DNA of 64,000 nt from Luteibaculum oceani (lineage in GTDB: Bacteria; Bacteroidota; Bacteroidia; Flavobacteriales_D; Luteibaculaceae): NCBI RefSeq assembly GCF_007995015.1, contig NZ_VORB01000007.1, positions 117,793 through 181,792 of the forward strand, in the 5' to 3' direction. Below are positions 29,890 to 39,443 of this stretch, one piece after another. The notes under the pieces are model-generated. The model was not told where the DNA came from. It was given only the letters and a program-made list of their open reading frames with translations, and ran no database searches. The position numbers were made by a program, and so were the translations under genes. Numbering within the stretch: position 1 is the first letter of the stretch; the number at the start of each line of letters is the position of its first letter.

Positions 29890-32800
29890 ATGAAAAAGTA
29901 TTACAATCTGATGCTGTTGTTTTTGGCCCTAGTGCTAGGTTCAACAGCTTATGGACAGGTTCTGCCAGTCGATTGTCCCACGGGGATCGATATAACGGCC
30001 GGAGCCAAAGAAGTGTCCGGATCGGACTTTGTCTGTGATGGAACAACGGTAACGGTGACTTGGACGGCCAGTACAAGCCCAGATGTTACTGGATACAGGT
30101 TGCGTGTAGGTAATAACGCAACTATTGATAACTTAAGTGCAACGTATGTTGAGCATACGGGTCCTGGAACTTACAGCTCAACTTTTGCTGTGCCGGCTGC
30201 AACCAACGGTGATTTTTATTCATATACCGTAGATGCATCTGGAGACCAGTCATGGACCATTGCCAACGCTGCAACTCGTGTATATGAGGACTGTATTGGT
30301 AATGCACAGAATTTCAAAGTTTCTATAGATCCAAGTAATCCAATTTTTGGGGATGTAACCTCAGGGGATGATGGTGCGGCAAATACCGTTTGTATCAACG
30401 GTGATTTTGATGTTACTGTTAACGGAGGTGCTCTAGGAGATTTGGGAGCCTATTATATTCAAGTTATCGGAGGTGCTAGCTCGGGTAATTTCCTTAAATC
30501 GGGTACTAATGCAGTTATTTCTCTAACTGCAGATCCGGACACCTTTACAACTGCGGGAACTTATGATTTTAATATAGCTATAGCAGATTCTTTTTGTTCT
30601 GTAAACTACCCCATTGCTACCTCAGTTGACTTGGCTAGCAATGGAGGGAATCTTACCATTAGAGATATTTTTCAAATTGACGGTGTAACAACTACTGATG
30701 ATGGAGCAATAGCCTCTGGGGATACTATTTGTTTTGATGGTTCTGGAACAGATGCTTTTGGTATTTCTTTTAGTGCAGTATTAGCTGGTGCGGTAACTGG
30801 AGACGTTTATTTAAGCACAGATAGTGGGGCGAGTTTTACTCCAGTATTAGGTCAGGCTTCTCCGTACAATGGCCAATTGATAGGTGCTGAGAATACAGAC
30901 TACGCCTTTTATGTGTCAGATGCTGCTTTCTGTCAGGCAACTATAGATACGTTTAGAGCAGAAACCTTTGATAATGCAGGAGCTGCTCCAGCAAATTCAG
31001 ACCTAGAGTATTCTACGGATGGAGGAACTACTTATTCCGCTTACACTGGTGCTATAGCTGGTTGTGATGGGGTTGATGTTACTTTGAAATTTGATGCTAG
31101 CGCTTTTGCTGGAGATTTAGGAAATAACGAAAACGTTGCCATTTCATGGGATTTTGATATGGATGCTGGAGGTACTTACGGTGCGGGTGAAACAGACTTA
31201 GGTTCTGCGACTTTAGCATCTGGTACTGAGTTTACATATACCTTGACCGGTTTAACTGCAGGTAATACTTACATTGCACGAGTTAGAGTAACTGATGCGT
31301 GTGACGGTGCTGCAATATTCCAAGGTACTGATGTTACTGTTAATGTAAATGCAGCTTCTTCTGCCGGTACTACATCGGAGCTTAGCCTAACTCGTGAGGA
31401 TAATACAACTTCATTGACGTCGGGTAATAAGGTATGTAGCAATGAGTTATTGGATATAGATTTAGCTCTTGGAGACGGAGCTTTGGGTACGAATGGAGAG
31501 GTAAGGATATACAAGATTACCGCTACTGATACCACAGATTTAACATCTGCTGCAACTGTTGTTGGTGTTGGTCCAGCTGATACGCTTCAATTGTTAGATC
31601 ACAATCATGGATCTGTTCCAGCAACATATCATGGAGTAATAGTTTCTGATTGTGATTCAATCACCGTTGCTGTTACCCCTTCAATTTTGGTAAATGTTTA
31701 CAACTCTTCAGGAGGTTTAACTTCAGTAGCATTTGCTGGAACGTCTTTAGATGACTTTAAAGCTTGTCCTTCAGAAAGCATTACTCTTCAGGCTACTCCA
31801 ACAACTCTTGGGGATGATTCACCTCAAGTTGAGTTCTTTGCTTCTAGTGATAGCACACTTGATGGAACTGATATTTCTCTAGGAACAGGTTCGTTCTCTG
31901 GTGGTTCATATAACTTAACAGTAACATACGGAAATACCAATGTTTACTATATTGCGGAGTTAACCTCATTTTGTTCTGGTGATACTCTTATTACCAACAG
32001 GATAATTCCACACACTTCTAATGTGGATCCTTCTGATTTCAATATTTCTGCATCCAATGCAGGAGGTAATGATCTTGATACAGATACGCCAAATGACACT
32101 GTAGACGGAACTAACATTATTTGTATCGGAGATTCAGTGTATCTTATGTTAACTGACGGAACGTTGGCTGATGATGGCTCTATGTTTGTGTGGGAAATTG
32201 ATTCCACTGGATCTTGGGTTGTTCTAGCAACAGATACCAATAAAGTTGGAATTAAGGCTACCGTGGATATGACCAAGATTAGAGTTAAAATCGACAGTGG
32301 TAGTTGTGGATATGTTGGAGCATATCATACTTCTTTAATCAACTTGAGAAATGGGTCTGATGTACCAACATTTGTTTCTTTTGAAGAAGATAATGGAAGT
32401 ACCGTTACTGTTTCTGCAAATGATTCTATTTGTGATGGTAATGATTTAGTTATCAGCTACATGACTGGTGCAAATTTATCTGTTGAGGATACTGCAGTAG
32501 TTTATGTTAAGGAGAACGGGGTTATTGTTAATGCAAGTATTACTCCAATTGGAGACTCCGCTACTTCTTCTACTTATGAAATGGTTATACCTACTGCTAG
32601 TATTACGGCGGGAAATACATATCAATTATTCTTCAGTAGCTATTGTGGTGGTGAGGACACCATTTCTACTGCCTACACTATTAACTACTACTCGGAAAAT
32701 GCAAATGTTGCTGCATTGACTGCAGAAGATCAATTTGCAAGTCCATTAACAGATGGTGCATATGTATGTGATGATAAGGTAATTACCTTCTCTAATGGTG

Positions 32801-35700
32801 GTACTCTTGGAAATGCAGGGAATTATAATATAACCCCAGAGTTTGTGTTTGAGGCAGATACTGGTTCAGGTTTCTATGAGGCTGCAAGAGGTGCGGCGAG
32901 CTCATTCATGGTTTCTATGGATACACTTCCAAGTGGATTTGTAACTGTAAGATCATACCTAGATGGTTCTTGTTCTGGTGCAACTGCTAGCACTGCAGAC
33001 TTTACAGTAAATCTATACGATGCACAAAACAACTTCACTAACATCTCTCTTACTAACGATAACTACTGTGCTAACGAGGCTGATATGCTAAGCATTACTA
33101 TGACGGCTAATGGAGCGACTTTAGTTAATGATGGATTTACAAGAGTTGTTTGGTATAGCATTGATGATCAGGGAGATCCTGTAAATCAAATTAAGTCTAC
33201 TCTTGCAGGTACTGCAGGTGCAGATAAATTATTCTTGTTTCCAAGTGGTGGAGACGTTGTTGCTCCTGATTCAACTACCACTATTGGTGTTAGACTTGAA
33301 TCTTGTGACACTACTGCTTTTGAAGTAAGAATTATCACCGTTAAGGATACTTCTAAAATTGATGATGCTGTTGCAAGTGCGTCTCCAAATGCCGTTTGTG
33401 CTGGAGCAACTTCTACACTAACACTTATCAATTATGATTTAGGTGCTAATGGTAAAGTAGTATGGTATGCTGCTGATGAAACTACTGTTTTAGGTAACGG
33501 ACCTTCATATACTACGGCTCCAATCACTGTTGATTCAACTTGGTTTAAAGTAAGACTTGAGTCTGATTGTGATACCACTGCATTTGATTCTGTTATGGTT
33601 AGATTCTCTACTCAAGATCCTACAGCAGTTACTGATATATCGCCGCTTCCAGCAGTAGTTTGTGAGGACGAGGTAATTACCTTGGATGCAAACGGTTCTA
33701 CTGGTGACGGTTCTTATATCTGGGAGGTATCTTTTAATGGAACTGTTTATAGTTCAATTAGTGATGCTACTCCTGGTGATACTTCTTTAAAATTCACCGC
33801 GGCAGATCTTGATTTTGATGCTAATGGAGAGTCGACAGTAATCTTCAGAGTGAGTAGAACAAATGGTTGTATTACAACAACTACTACTTCTGGATCACTT
33901 ACTGTTAGAGAAATTCCTGTAGCGTTAACTGGAATTACTGCAAGTGATGATGAACTTTGTATCAACGAATCTCCAGTAACTGTTAATGTTTCTGGTGGTG
34001 ATGCTGGTTACGATGGAATGATTAAGTGGTATATCCAAAAACAAGGTGGAGCAGATAGTGCCGTAACTGCTTGGGATAACATGATGTCGGTTTCATTCGA
34101 TTGGAATATGTTTGACGGTGCTGGTGTATACGACATCTGGGCTCAATATGAAAGTGCTTCTTGTGGAAGCTACACCCCAGACTCAGTGTTAACTACTGTA
34201 AAAGTTAATGCATTACCAACTAACGACCTTACCAACCCTATAGTTAGCGTTTGTTCTAATGATGAGGTAAGTCTAAAAGGACTAAGTGGATATACACATT
34301 CAAACGAAAGTTATGTGTTCTCTGGTCCTGGAGTTGCAGATACTATGTATGTTGCGGCAAATGGATCTTTTGCAGGGTCTGCTACAGGTGGTACAGAAAC
34401 TATTGATTACACGGTGACTAGAAATGGATGTTCTCAAACCTTCCAGGTTGAAATTGAAGTTAATGGTAAGCCAACAATTGGTTCTGCAACCGCTACTATT
34501 GCTTCTTGTTCTGTTGATGATGGTACAATTAAGGTTGAAACTGTTACTGGTGGTACCGCGCCATTTACCTTCGCGGTTGATGGAGAAACTGCTTTTGGTT
34601 TCGCTGCTGATTCAACCATTACTGGATTATCAGGAGGTCTTAAAGATGTACTTGTTATGGATGCAAACGGATGTACTTCTGATGCATTCCAAGTAACTGT
34701 ACCTTCTTCTAACAATTATAGCCTAGTTGTTGATACAGTGATCCAAGAGTCTTGTTTTGAGGCAGATAATGGTCAAATTGAAGTGTCTGTATCTGGTGGA
34801 TTAGCTCCATACTCATACACTGTTCTTAAAGATGGAAATACTTTTGCTGGTCCCGTTAACAATGTATCTGCTGGAACTTATGTATTCGGAAGCCTTGAGC
34901 CTGGTGTTTACCAGTTCATCTTTACCGATAACGCAGGATGTCAATTATCTGAGACTAGAACCATTGATCCTGCTGGACAAATAGGTTTAACAGTTAATGA
35001 CTTCCAGGATATCAATTGTTTCGGTGATGCAACAGGTTATATTGCTGGACTAACAGCTACTAGTACTAACAACGGACCATTTGAGTTTAGCTTAAACGGT
35101 GGTACATTCAGTTCTGATACAGCATTTAACAACCTAACTGCTGGAGATTACGAAATCACAGTTCGCGACTCTAAAGGATGTCAAAGAACTTTCTTATTCA
35201 CTTTAGATGAGCCTACATTGTTAACTCTAGAGCCAGTTGTATTTGATACATCCGCAACAGAAGGATACGATGTTAGATTAGATGCTGCTGGTGGTGTTTC
35301 TCCATACGAGTACTCTGATGGTGGAGCTTATCAATCAGGAAATATTTACGAAAACCTTCCTGGTGGAACCACTTATACATTTGTTGTTAGAGATGATAAC
35401 GGATGTATGGCGGATAGCACTATCACTCTAGATGAGATTGTAAGTGTGGTTGAATTTGGTGGTGTGTTTGCAGGAGTATCTGCATATCCAAACCCATTCA
35501 GCGATGAGATCACTGTACACGGAGTAACAAATGATGTTGAAATTTCATTCATCGATGTTGCAGGTAAGTCAGTTGATTACATGGCTGTGGTTAAGGATAA
35601 CAAAGCAACCATTACGACAAACGCAATTCCGGCTGGAGTCTACTTCATCAAACTAAGAAAAGCCAATGATGCTGCGGTAATTAAAGTAGTTAAGCAGTAA
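29890..35700 (+). CDS. giant secreted Ig-like/SprB-repeat protein with T9SS type A sorting domain
   Basis: The 1936-residue product has a signal peptide (MKKYYNLMLLFLALVLGSTA). About 14 repeat units, residues ~45-1520, each begin near a Cys with hydrophobic strand residues (for example DFVCDGTTVTVTW, NIICIGDSVYLML, AVVCEDEVITLDA). Most also have a second Cys near the unit's end (TSFCSGDT, LESCDTTAF), suggesting a disulfide per Ig-like domain. Residues ~1528-1850 hold four SprB-like repeats (GGTAPFTFAVDG, GGLAPYSYTV, with DANGC or DDNGC endings). The end (YPNPFSDEITVHG at ~1866, AGVYFIKLRK) is a type A type-IX sorting domain. It is probably a cell-surface or released adhesin-like protein; its partner is unknown. 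Confidence 0.9.
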   Translation: MKKYYNLMLLFLALVLGSTAYGQVLPVDCPTGIDITAGAKEVSGSDFVCDGTTVTVTWTASTSPDVTGYRLRVGNNATIDNLSATYVEHTGPGTYSSTFAVPAATNGDFYSYTVDASGDQSWTIANAATRVYEDCIGNAQNFKVSIDPSNPIFGDVTSGDDGAANTVCINGDFDVTVNGGALGDLGAYYIQVIGGASSGNFLKSGTNAVISLTADPDTFTTAGTYDFNIAIADSFCSVNYPIATSVDLASNGGNLTIRDIFQIDGVTTTDDGAIASGDTICFDGSGTDAFGISFSAVLAGAVTGDVYLSTDSGASFTPVLGQASPYNGQLIGAENTDYAFYVSDAAFCQATIDTFRAETFDNAGAAPANSDLEYSTDGGTTYSAYTGAIAGCDGVDVTLKFDASAFAGDLGNNENVAISWDFDMDAGGTYGAGETDLGSATLASGTEFTYTLTGLTAGNTYIARVRVTDACDGAAIFQGTDVTVNVNAASSAGTTSELSLTREDNTTSLTSGNKVCSNELLDIDLALGDGALGTNGEVRIYKITATDTTDLTSAATVVGVGPADTLQLLDHNHGSVPATYHGVIVSDCDSITVAVTPSILVNVYNSSGGLTSVAFAGTSLDDFKACPSESITLQATPTTLGDDSPQVEFFASSDSTLDGTDISLGTGSFSGGSYNLTVTYGNTNVYYIAELTSFCSGDTLITNRIIPHTSNVDPSDFNISASNAGGNDLDTDTPNDTVDGTNIICIGDSVYLMLTDGTLADDGSMFVWEIDSTGSWVVLATDTNKVGIKATVDMTKIRVKIDSGSCGYVGAYHTSLINLRNGSDVPTFVSFEEDNGSTVTVSANDSICDGNDLVISYMTGANLSVEDTAVVYVKENGVIVNASITPIGDSATSSTYEMVIPTASITAGNTYQLFFSSYCGGEDTISTAYTINYYSENANVAALTAEDQFASPLTDGAYVCDDKVITFSNGGTLGNAGNYNITPEFVFEADTGSGFYEAARGAASSFMVSMDTLPSGFVTVRSYLDGSCSGATASTADFTVNLYDAQNNFTNISLTNDNYCANEADMLSITMTANGATLVNDGFTRVVWYSIDDQGDPVNQIKSTLAGTAGADKLFLFPSGGDVVAPDSTTTIGVRLESCDTTAFEVRIITVKDTSKIDDAVASASPNAVCAGATSTLTLINYDLGANGKVVWYAADETTVLGNGPSYTTAPITVDSTWFKVRLESDCDTTAFDSVMVRFSTQDPTAVTDISPLPAVVCEDEVITLDANGSTGDGSYIWEVSFNGTVYSSISDATPGDTSLKFTAADLDFDANGESTVIFRVSRTNGCITTTTTSGSLTVREIPVALTGITASDDELCINESPVTVNVSGGDAGYDGMIKWYIQKQGGADSAVTAWDNMMSVSFDWNMFDGAGVYDIWAQYESASCGSYTPDSVLTTVKVNALPTNDLTNPIVSVCSNDEVSLKGLSGYTHSNESYVFSGPGVADTMYVAANGSFAGSATGGTETIDYTVTRNGCSQTFQVEIEVNGKPTIGSATATIASCSVDDGTIKVETVTGGTAPFTFAVDGETAFGFAADSTITGLSGGLKDVLVMDANGCTSDAFQVTVPSSNNYSLVVDTVIQESCFEADNGQIEVSVSGGLAPYSYTVLKDGNTFAGPVNNVSAGTYVFGSLEPGVYQFIFTDNAGCQLSETRTIDPAGQIGLTVNDFQDINCFGDATGYIAGLTATSTNNGPFEFSLNGGTFSSDTAFNNLTAGDYEITVRDSKGCQRTFLFTLDEPTLLTLEPVVFDTSATEGYDVRLDAAGGVSPYEYSDGGAYQSGNIYENLPGGTTYTFVVRDDNGCMADSTITLDEIVSVVEFGGVFAGVSAYPNPFSDEITVHGVTNDVEISFIDVAGKSVDYMAVVKDNKATITTNAIPAGVYFIKLRKANDAAVIKVVKQ

Positions 35701-35720
35701 TCAAAAGGAAATAAGAATGC

Positions 35721-35755
35721 AAAAAGGGGCTGCCGTATGGTAGCCCCTTTTTTTT
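35721..35755 (+). terminator. rho-independent terminator after the giant T9SS gene
   Basis: AAAAGGGGCTGCC and GGTAGCCCCTTTT form a long stem with a four-base loop (GTAT) and end in eight or more T. It is placed 21 bases after the stop of the 1936-residue protein. Confidence 0.9.
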
Positions 35756-36002
35756 ATGCGCTAAACGCAGATAAAAGGACCTTATTGGCGAAAAGGAACA
35801 GTAATGCCAAAGAAGAAAATAGGAATGCCTAGGATGCGCTAATTAGTGCCATAGGAATAAATACATCCTAGGGTTTTGCATCTTGGAAGAGTTCAATCGT
35901 TTTTAATCAGACCAATCAATCAACAAGGGCAGGATCTAATTTGAGAGTAAAAAGCTGCCGTAGATAAGAAACTGGAAAATAGTTTTCGCTTATAATCCGT
36001 TT
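35756..36002. other. gene-free stretch with one long inverted repeat
   Basis: No coding region, tRNA or known RNA was recognised here. It is AT-rich and lies between the terminator of the T9SS gene and the end of the minus-strand MscS gene. The one notable structure is a 9-bp inverted repeat at 35828-35872, listed separately. Confidence 0.6.
35828..35872. repeat. 9-bp perfect inverted repeat CCTAGGATG / CATCCTAGG
   Basis: The arms at 35828-35836 and 35864-35872 are exact reverse complements separated by 27 bases. On the plus strand it is followed by GTTTTGC. It could be a weak second terminator or a protein-binding site; the spacing is long for a terminator. Confidence 0.5.
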
Positions 36003-36851
36003 TTAAGAGCGATTAATGATGTTTCTGTATGGGAATGGTATCTCTATATCATTTTGCTCGTAAGCCTCTTTAACGGCCTTAAAAATGTCTGATTTTAGAA
36101 CGAAACTATTCGGTGGATTTGTAGCCCAAGCATAAGCTCTTAAAGTAATGCTATATTCACCCAGGCTAATAACTCTTATAAGCACCTTTGGAGCTCCATT
36201 TTCCATTTCTTCCGCGGTACGGTTATCTATAAAAAGAGGGTGATTTTCAATCAGATTAACTAATATTTCAGAGGCCTTGTCAATACTTGATTGATAGCCT
36301 ATTCCCACCTCAATGTGAACGCAGGTTTTTTCATCTACAATAGAGGAGTTAAGAATGGTCTCTGATGAAATAACAGAGTTTGGAATGATTATTCTTCTAT
36401 TCTCATAATTGCGTATAATAGAATGTCTTAGGGTAATATCTTCAATAACTCCTCTGTGTAATTCCCCTACCTGAACAACGTCTCCAACTCTAAAAGGCTT
36501 AAATATTACAATAAAGAATCCGGATATAATGTTGGTAAAGGCTTGTTGAGAAGCAAAACCTATAATCGCAGCTAAAATACCAGCACCAGCAAATAGGGTT
36601 ATTCCAATATCCTTTAGGGCAGGAATATTTATAAATAGGATTATAGAAGCCGCAATAAATATGATAAAGCTAATTGCGTTGTTTAGGAATTTAACCGAGG
36701 TTTGGTCCACTTTTCCATTCTCAGCCCATTTTACCAAGGCTGTTCCGTATATAAACCTCATTATTTTGGAAAAGAAATAGGAAGTGAGGATTACAAGTAA
36801 AACAATCAGTGTGTATTTAAGCCCACTGTGATTATCTAAAAAATCGCCCAT
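36003..36851 (-). CDS. MscS-family mechanosensitive channel
   Basis: About 282 residues from the ATG at 36851 (MGDFLDNHSGLKYTL). A longer frame to 36902 would run into the divergent methyltransferase gene. Three hydrophobic helices precede the MscS core. The pore helix is glycine/alanine-rich (LFAGAGILAAIIGFASQQAF), followed by GFFIVIFKPFRVGDVV and the beta domain with IIRNYENRRIIIPNSVI. Such channels release solutes upon hypo-osmotic shock. It is divergent from the RsmB-like gene with only 11 bases between the starts. Confidence 0.9.
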   Translation of the reverse strand: MGDFLDNHSGLKYTLIVLLVILTSYFFSKIMRFIYGTALVKWAENGKVDQTSVKFLNNAISFIIFIAASIILFINIPALKDIGITLFAGAGILAAIIGFASQQAFTNIISGFFIVIFKPFRVGDVVQVGELHRGVIEDITLRHSIIRNYENRRIIIPNSVISSETILNSSIVDEKTCVHIEVGIGYQSSIDKASEILVNLIENHPLFIDNRTAEEMENGAPKVLIRVISLGEYSITLRAYAWATNPPNSFVLKSDIFKAVKEAYEQNDIEIPFPYRNIINRS

Positions 36852-36862
36852 AGTTTTTCGAT

Positions 36863-38017
36863 ATGAAACCAACAAAATTCTTGCCGTATCAAAGAAATGC
36901 ATTTTCAGAACTAATTGGTCAATGGAAGGAAAATAATCATAGAGCCGAACGGATTTTAAACAAGTATTTCCGAGATCATAAAAAGCTTGGTTCCCGTGAT
37001 CGCAGGCTGTTATCGGTGCTTTTTTATAGCTACGTAAAGAATTTTTATTTCATCGATTCTATTGAATGGGAATCTGAAGAGGAACAGTTCGAATTTTTAA
37101 TAGTATTGGACAACACACCTGTTTCTGAGAAGTTGGAAATTTTAAAACAGAAATCGAGTGATATTGAGCAACACAAACTGGTCTCCTGTCCGGAGTGGAT
37201 ACTGAATAAATGGGAGGAACAAGATGCAGATCCAATAAAGACTGCAATCTATCAATTGGGAAAATCAGATGTTTTTCTTCGACTAAATGGGATAAAGGTT
37301 TCTCAGGGTGAGATAAACAAGTTATTGGAGGATGAAGAATTAGAAATATCGTTTGATGCAGTTCTCAATTGCTACAAATCCACATCGAAGAAATTATCCC
37401 AGTCAGCAGCCTATAAAAATGGGCTAATTGAAATTCAGGATTACGGATCTCAAAGAATTGGTGAGTTTGTGGAAGCAAAGCCCAATGATTTGATCATAGA
37501 TGCTTGCTGCGGAGCAGGGGGCAAGACCCTTTTGTTAGCAGATAAGATGAAAAATACTGGTAAAATCTGGGCTCTAGACCCAAGGATGAAGGCTTTAGAG
37601 GAAGCCAGTGATAGGGCAGATAGAGCAGGGGTTGAAAATGTTGAGTTTTTTGAAATTCCAGAGAATCCCGAAGAAGTGAATTTTCCCTTTCAATGTCAGA
37701 AATTGTTGCTCGATGTACCTTGTACAGGGTCGGGGACCTTTAGTAGAAATCCGGACCAAAAATATAAGCTTACAGAGGTTGAGCTGCTACGGTTGGTAGA
37801 TCTGCAGGCGAAAATATTAAGGCAATACAGTAAATGGGTATTTCCAGGAGGTAAATTGGTTTACGCTACTTGCTCCACCTTTCAGGAGGAAAATAGAAAA
37901 CAGATAGACCGATTTATTTCGGAAAGTGATAACTGGGTATTGGAAGAGGATCAAATGATATGGCCTGGCCCAAATCACGATGGATTCTACATGGCCAGGC
38001 TGATTAGAAAAGATTAA
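36863..38017 (+). CDS. RsmB/NOP-family rRNA cytosine-C5 methyltransferase
   Basis: A 384-residue SAM-dependent RNA methyltransferase. The N-terminal helical RNA-binding part (KLGSRDRRLLSVLFYSYVKN) is followed by the SAM motif DACCGAGGKTLLLADKM near residues 213-229. DVPCTGSGTFSRNPD is motif IV with the resolving cysteine, and ATCSTFQEEN has the catalytic Cys337. The likely target is a cytosine in 16S rRNA, as for RsmB, but the exact site cannot be read from sequence. It converges with the yebC gene, overlapping by 4 bases. Confidence 0.9.
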   Translation: MKPTKFLPYQRNAFSELIGQWKENNHRAERILNKYFRDHKKLGSRDRRLLSVLFYSYVKNFYFIDSIEWESEEEQFEFLIVLDNTPVSEKLEILKQKSSDIEQHKLVSCPEWILNKWEEQDADPIKTAIYQLGKSDVFLRLNGIKVSQGEINKLLEDEELEISFDAVLNCYKSTSKKLSQSAAYKNGLIEIQDYGSQRIGEFVEAKPNDLIIDACCGAGGKTLLLADKMKNTGKIWALDPRMKALEEASDRADRAGVENVEFFEIPENPEEVNFPFQCQKLLLDVPCTGSGTFSRNPDQKYKLTEVELLRLVDLQAKILRQYSKWVFPGGKLVYATCSTFQEENRKQIDRFISESDNWVLEEDQMIWPGPNHDGFYMARLIRKD

Positions 38018-38760
38018 TTGGAGGCTTCTTCTTCGTCGTCGTCCTCTTCTCCAAGGTCTAGGTTGTGAAATACATTTTGTACATCATCATCCTGTTCTAA
38101 TTTGTCTATAAGCTCAAGGACGGTATTTGTATTTTCTTCGTCTAACTCAACGGTAGAATTTGGGATGCGAACCAATTCAGAATTTAAGACGTTAATATTT
38201 CGCTCTTCCAAGGCTTTTTGCATGTTTCCAAAATCTTCGAAGTTGGTATAGATCCAAAAGCTTTTGGATTTCTCTACTATTTCCTCAAGACCAAAGTCAA
38301 TTAGTTCCAACTCCATTTCTTCAGGATCGAAATCATTCTTATCCACCTTAAAAAGACCCTTGCGATCGAATAGGTAAGAAAGAGATCCAGTTTTACCAAG
38401 TTCACCGCCATTTCTGCTGAAATACATCCTTACATTAGCAACTGTTCTAGTTGGATTATCTGTGGCAGTTTCCACTACAATACCAACACCGCTTGGTCCT
38501 TTTCCTTCGTATAAAACTTCTTCAAATGCTGCCGCATTTTTATCCGAGGCTCTCTTTATAGCCGCTTCAACTCTGTCCTTGGGCATATTGACACCCTTGG
38601 CGTTTTGAATAGCGGTTCTAAGACGGGGATTGTTTTCTGGAATGGGGCCTGACTCCTTTACGGCAATAGCAATTTCTCTTCCAATCTTTGTGAACTGCTT
38701 CGCCATTTTATCCCAACGCTTAAACTTGCGTTCCTTCCTAAACTCAAATGCTCTTCCCAT
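38014..38760 (-). CDS. YebC/TACO1-family protein
   Basis: A 248-residue member of the YebC family, described both as a DNA-binding regulator and as a translation factor that helps ribosomes through proline stretches. Signatures are GRAFEFRKERKFKRWDKMAK at the N-terminus, NPRLRTAIQNAKGVNMPKDR, and YEGKGPSGVGIVVETATDN. The C-terminus is very acidic. It converges with the methyltransferase and diverges from the LON-domain gene. Confidence 0.94.
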   Translation of the reverse strand: MGRAFEFRKERKFKRWDKMAKQFTKIGREIAIAVKESGPIPENNPRLRTAIQNAKGVNMPKDRVEAAIKRASDKNAAAFEEVLYEGKGPSGVGIVVETATDNPTRTVANVRMYFSRNGGELGKTGSLSYLFDRKGLFKVDKNDFDPEEMELELIDFGLEEIVEKSKSFWIYTNFEDFGNMQKALEERNINVLNSELVRIPNSTVELDEENTNTVLELIDKLEQDDDVQNVFHNLDLGEEDDDEEEASN

Positions 38761-38852
38761 CAGAAAAATTTTGGGGCAAAATTACTAATTGTCAGGAGTT
38801 AATCATCGAATATGTGAACAGAGTTAACCTTTTTATCGTTCATTTAGGTGTA

Positions 38853-39443
38853 ATGCATGCTTTAAACATTCCCGTATTTCCATTAGATATTGCACTTCTT
38901 CCAGGCGAGGAGGTAGAGCTGCATATTTTTGAACCTCGTTACAAGAAGTTGTTTACGGAAATGATCGATAACAGCACCAATGCAGGAATTCTATTTGAAC
39001 CTCTTAATCACGAGATTAGAAGAATAGGAATTACTTTTTCAATTGTGGCTGTATTACGAACCTACAGTTCTGGAGAATTTGATGTAAAGGTAAAGGGAGA
39101 GCAGTTATTCGAGCTAATTGAATTGCATACCAAGGTAGCGGAGGGTAATTACCCCAGAGCTTGGGTTAGACCATCAAAAAATGATTTTCCGGAAGCGGTT
39201 CCAAAAGAACTTGTTCCCACAGTAAATCGAATATTGGAATTTGATGAAGGCGTAAAGAAAGCCGATTCTACTTCAATGAATAATCTAGTTCGGGCCTTAA
39301 GTTTACCACTAAATGAAAAGCAAATGCTCGATAGGGAAATAATAAAAGGCTCCTGGAGGGGAGCCTTAGATGGGTATTTAAAATTTCAGTTGGCAATCAA
39401 GAAGCAAATGGAAAAGCTTCAAGGAAATTACCACCTCAATTAG
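38853..39443 (+). CDS. LON substrate-binding-domain protein
   Basis: From the ATG at 38853 (MHALNIPVFPLDIALLPGEE) this gives 196 residues. A frame beginning at 38748 would add 35 residues overlapping yebC and is unlikely. The product is an isolated LON N-terminal domain with FPLDIALLPGE and IFEPRYKKLFTEM, with no ATPase or protease part. Such stand-alone domains are widespread; the role is not established. It converges with a minus-strand exported protein gene, overlapping by 4 bases. Confidence 0.86.
   Translation: MHALNIPVFPLDIALLPGEEVELHIFEPRYKKLFTEMIDNSTNAGILFEPLNHEIRRIGITFSIVAVLRTYSSGEFDVKVKGEQLFELIELHTKVAEGNYPRAWVRPSKNDFPEAVPKELVPTVNRILEFDEGVKKADSTSMNNLVRALSLPLNEKQMLDREIIKGSWRGALDGYLKFQLAIKKQMEKLQGNYHLN

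Noticed and set aside
29852..30307. Minus-strand open frames at the start of the giant T9SS gene
   Set aside because: Antisense to the signal peptide and first repeats of the real gene, with no conserved features.
34424..34715. Overlapping plus- and minus-strand frames inside the giant T9SS gene
   Set aside because: They are out-of-frame readings of a repeat-rich sequence with no independent start signal.
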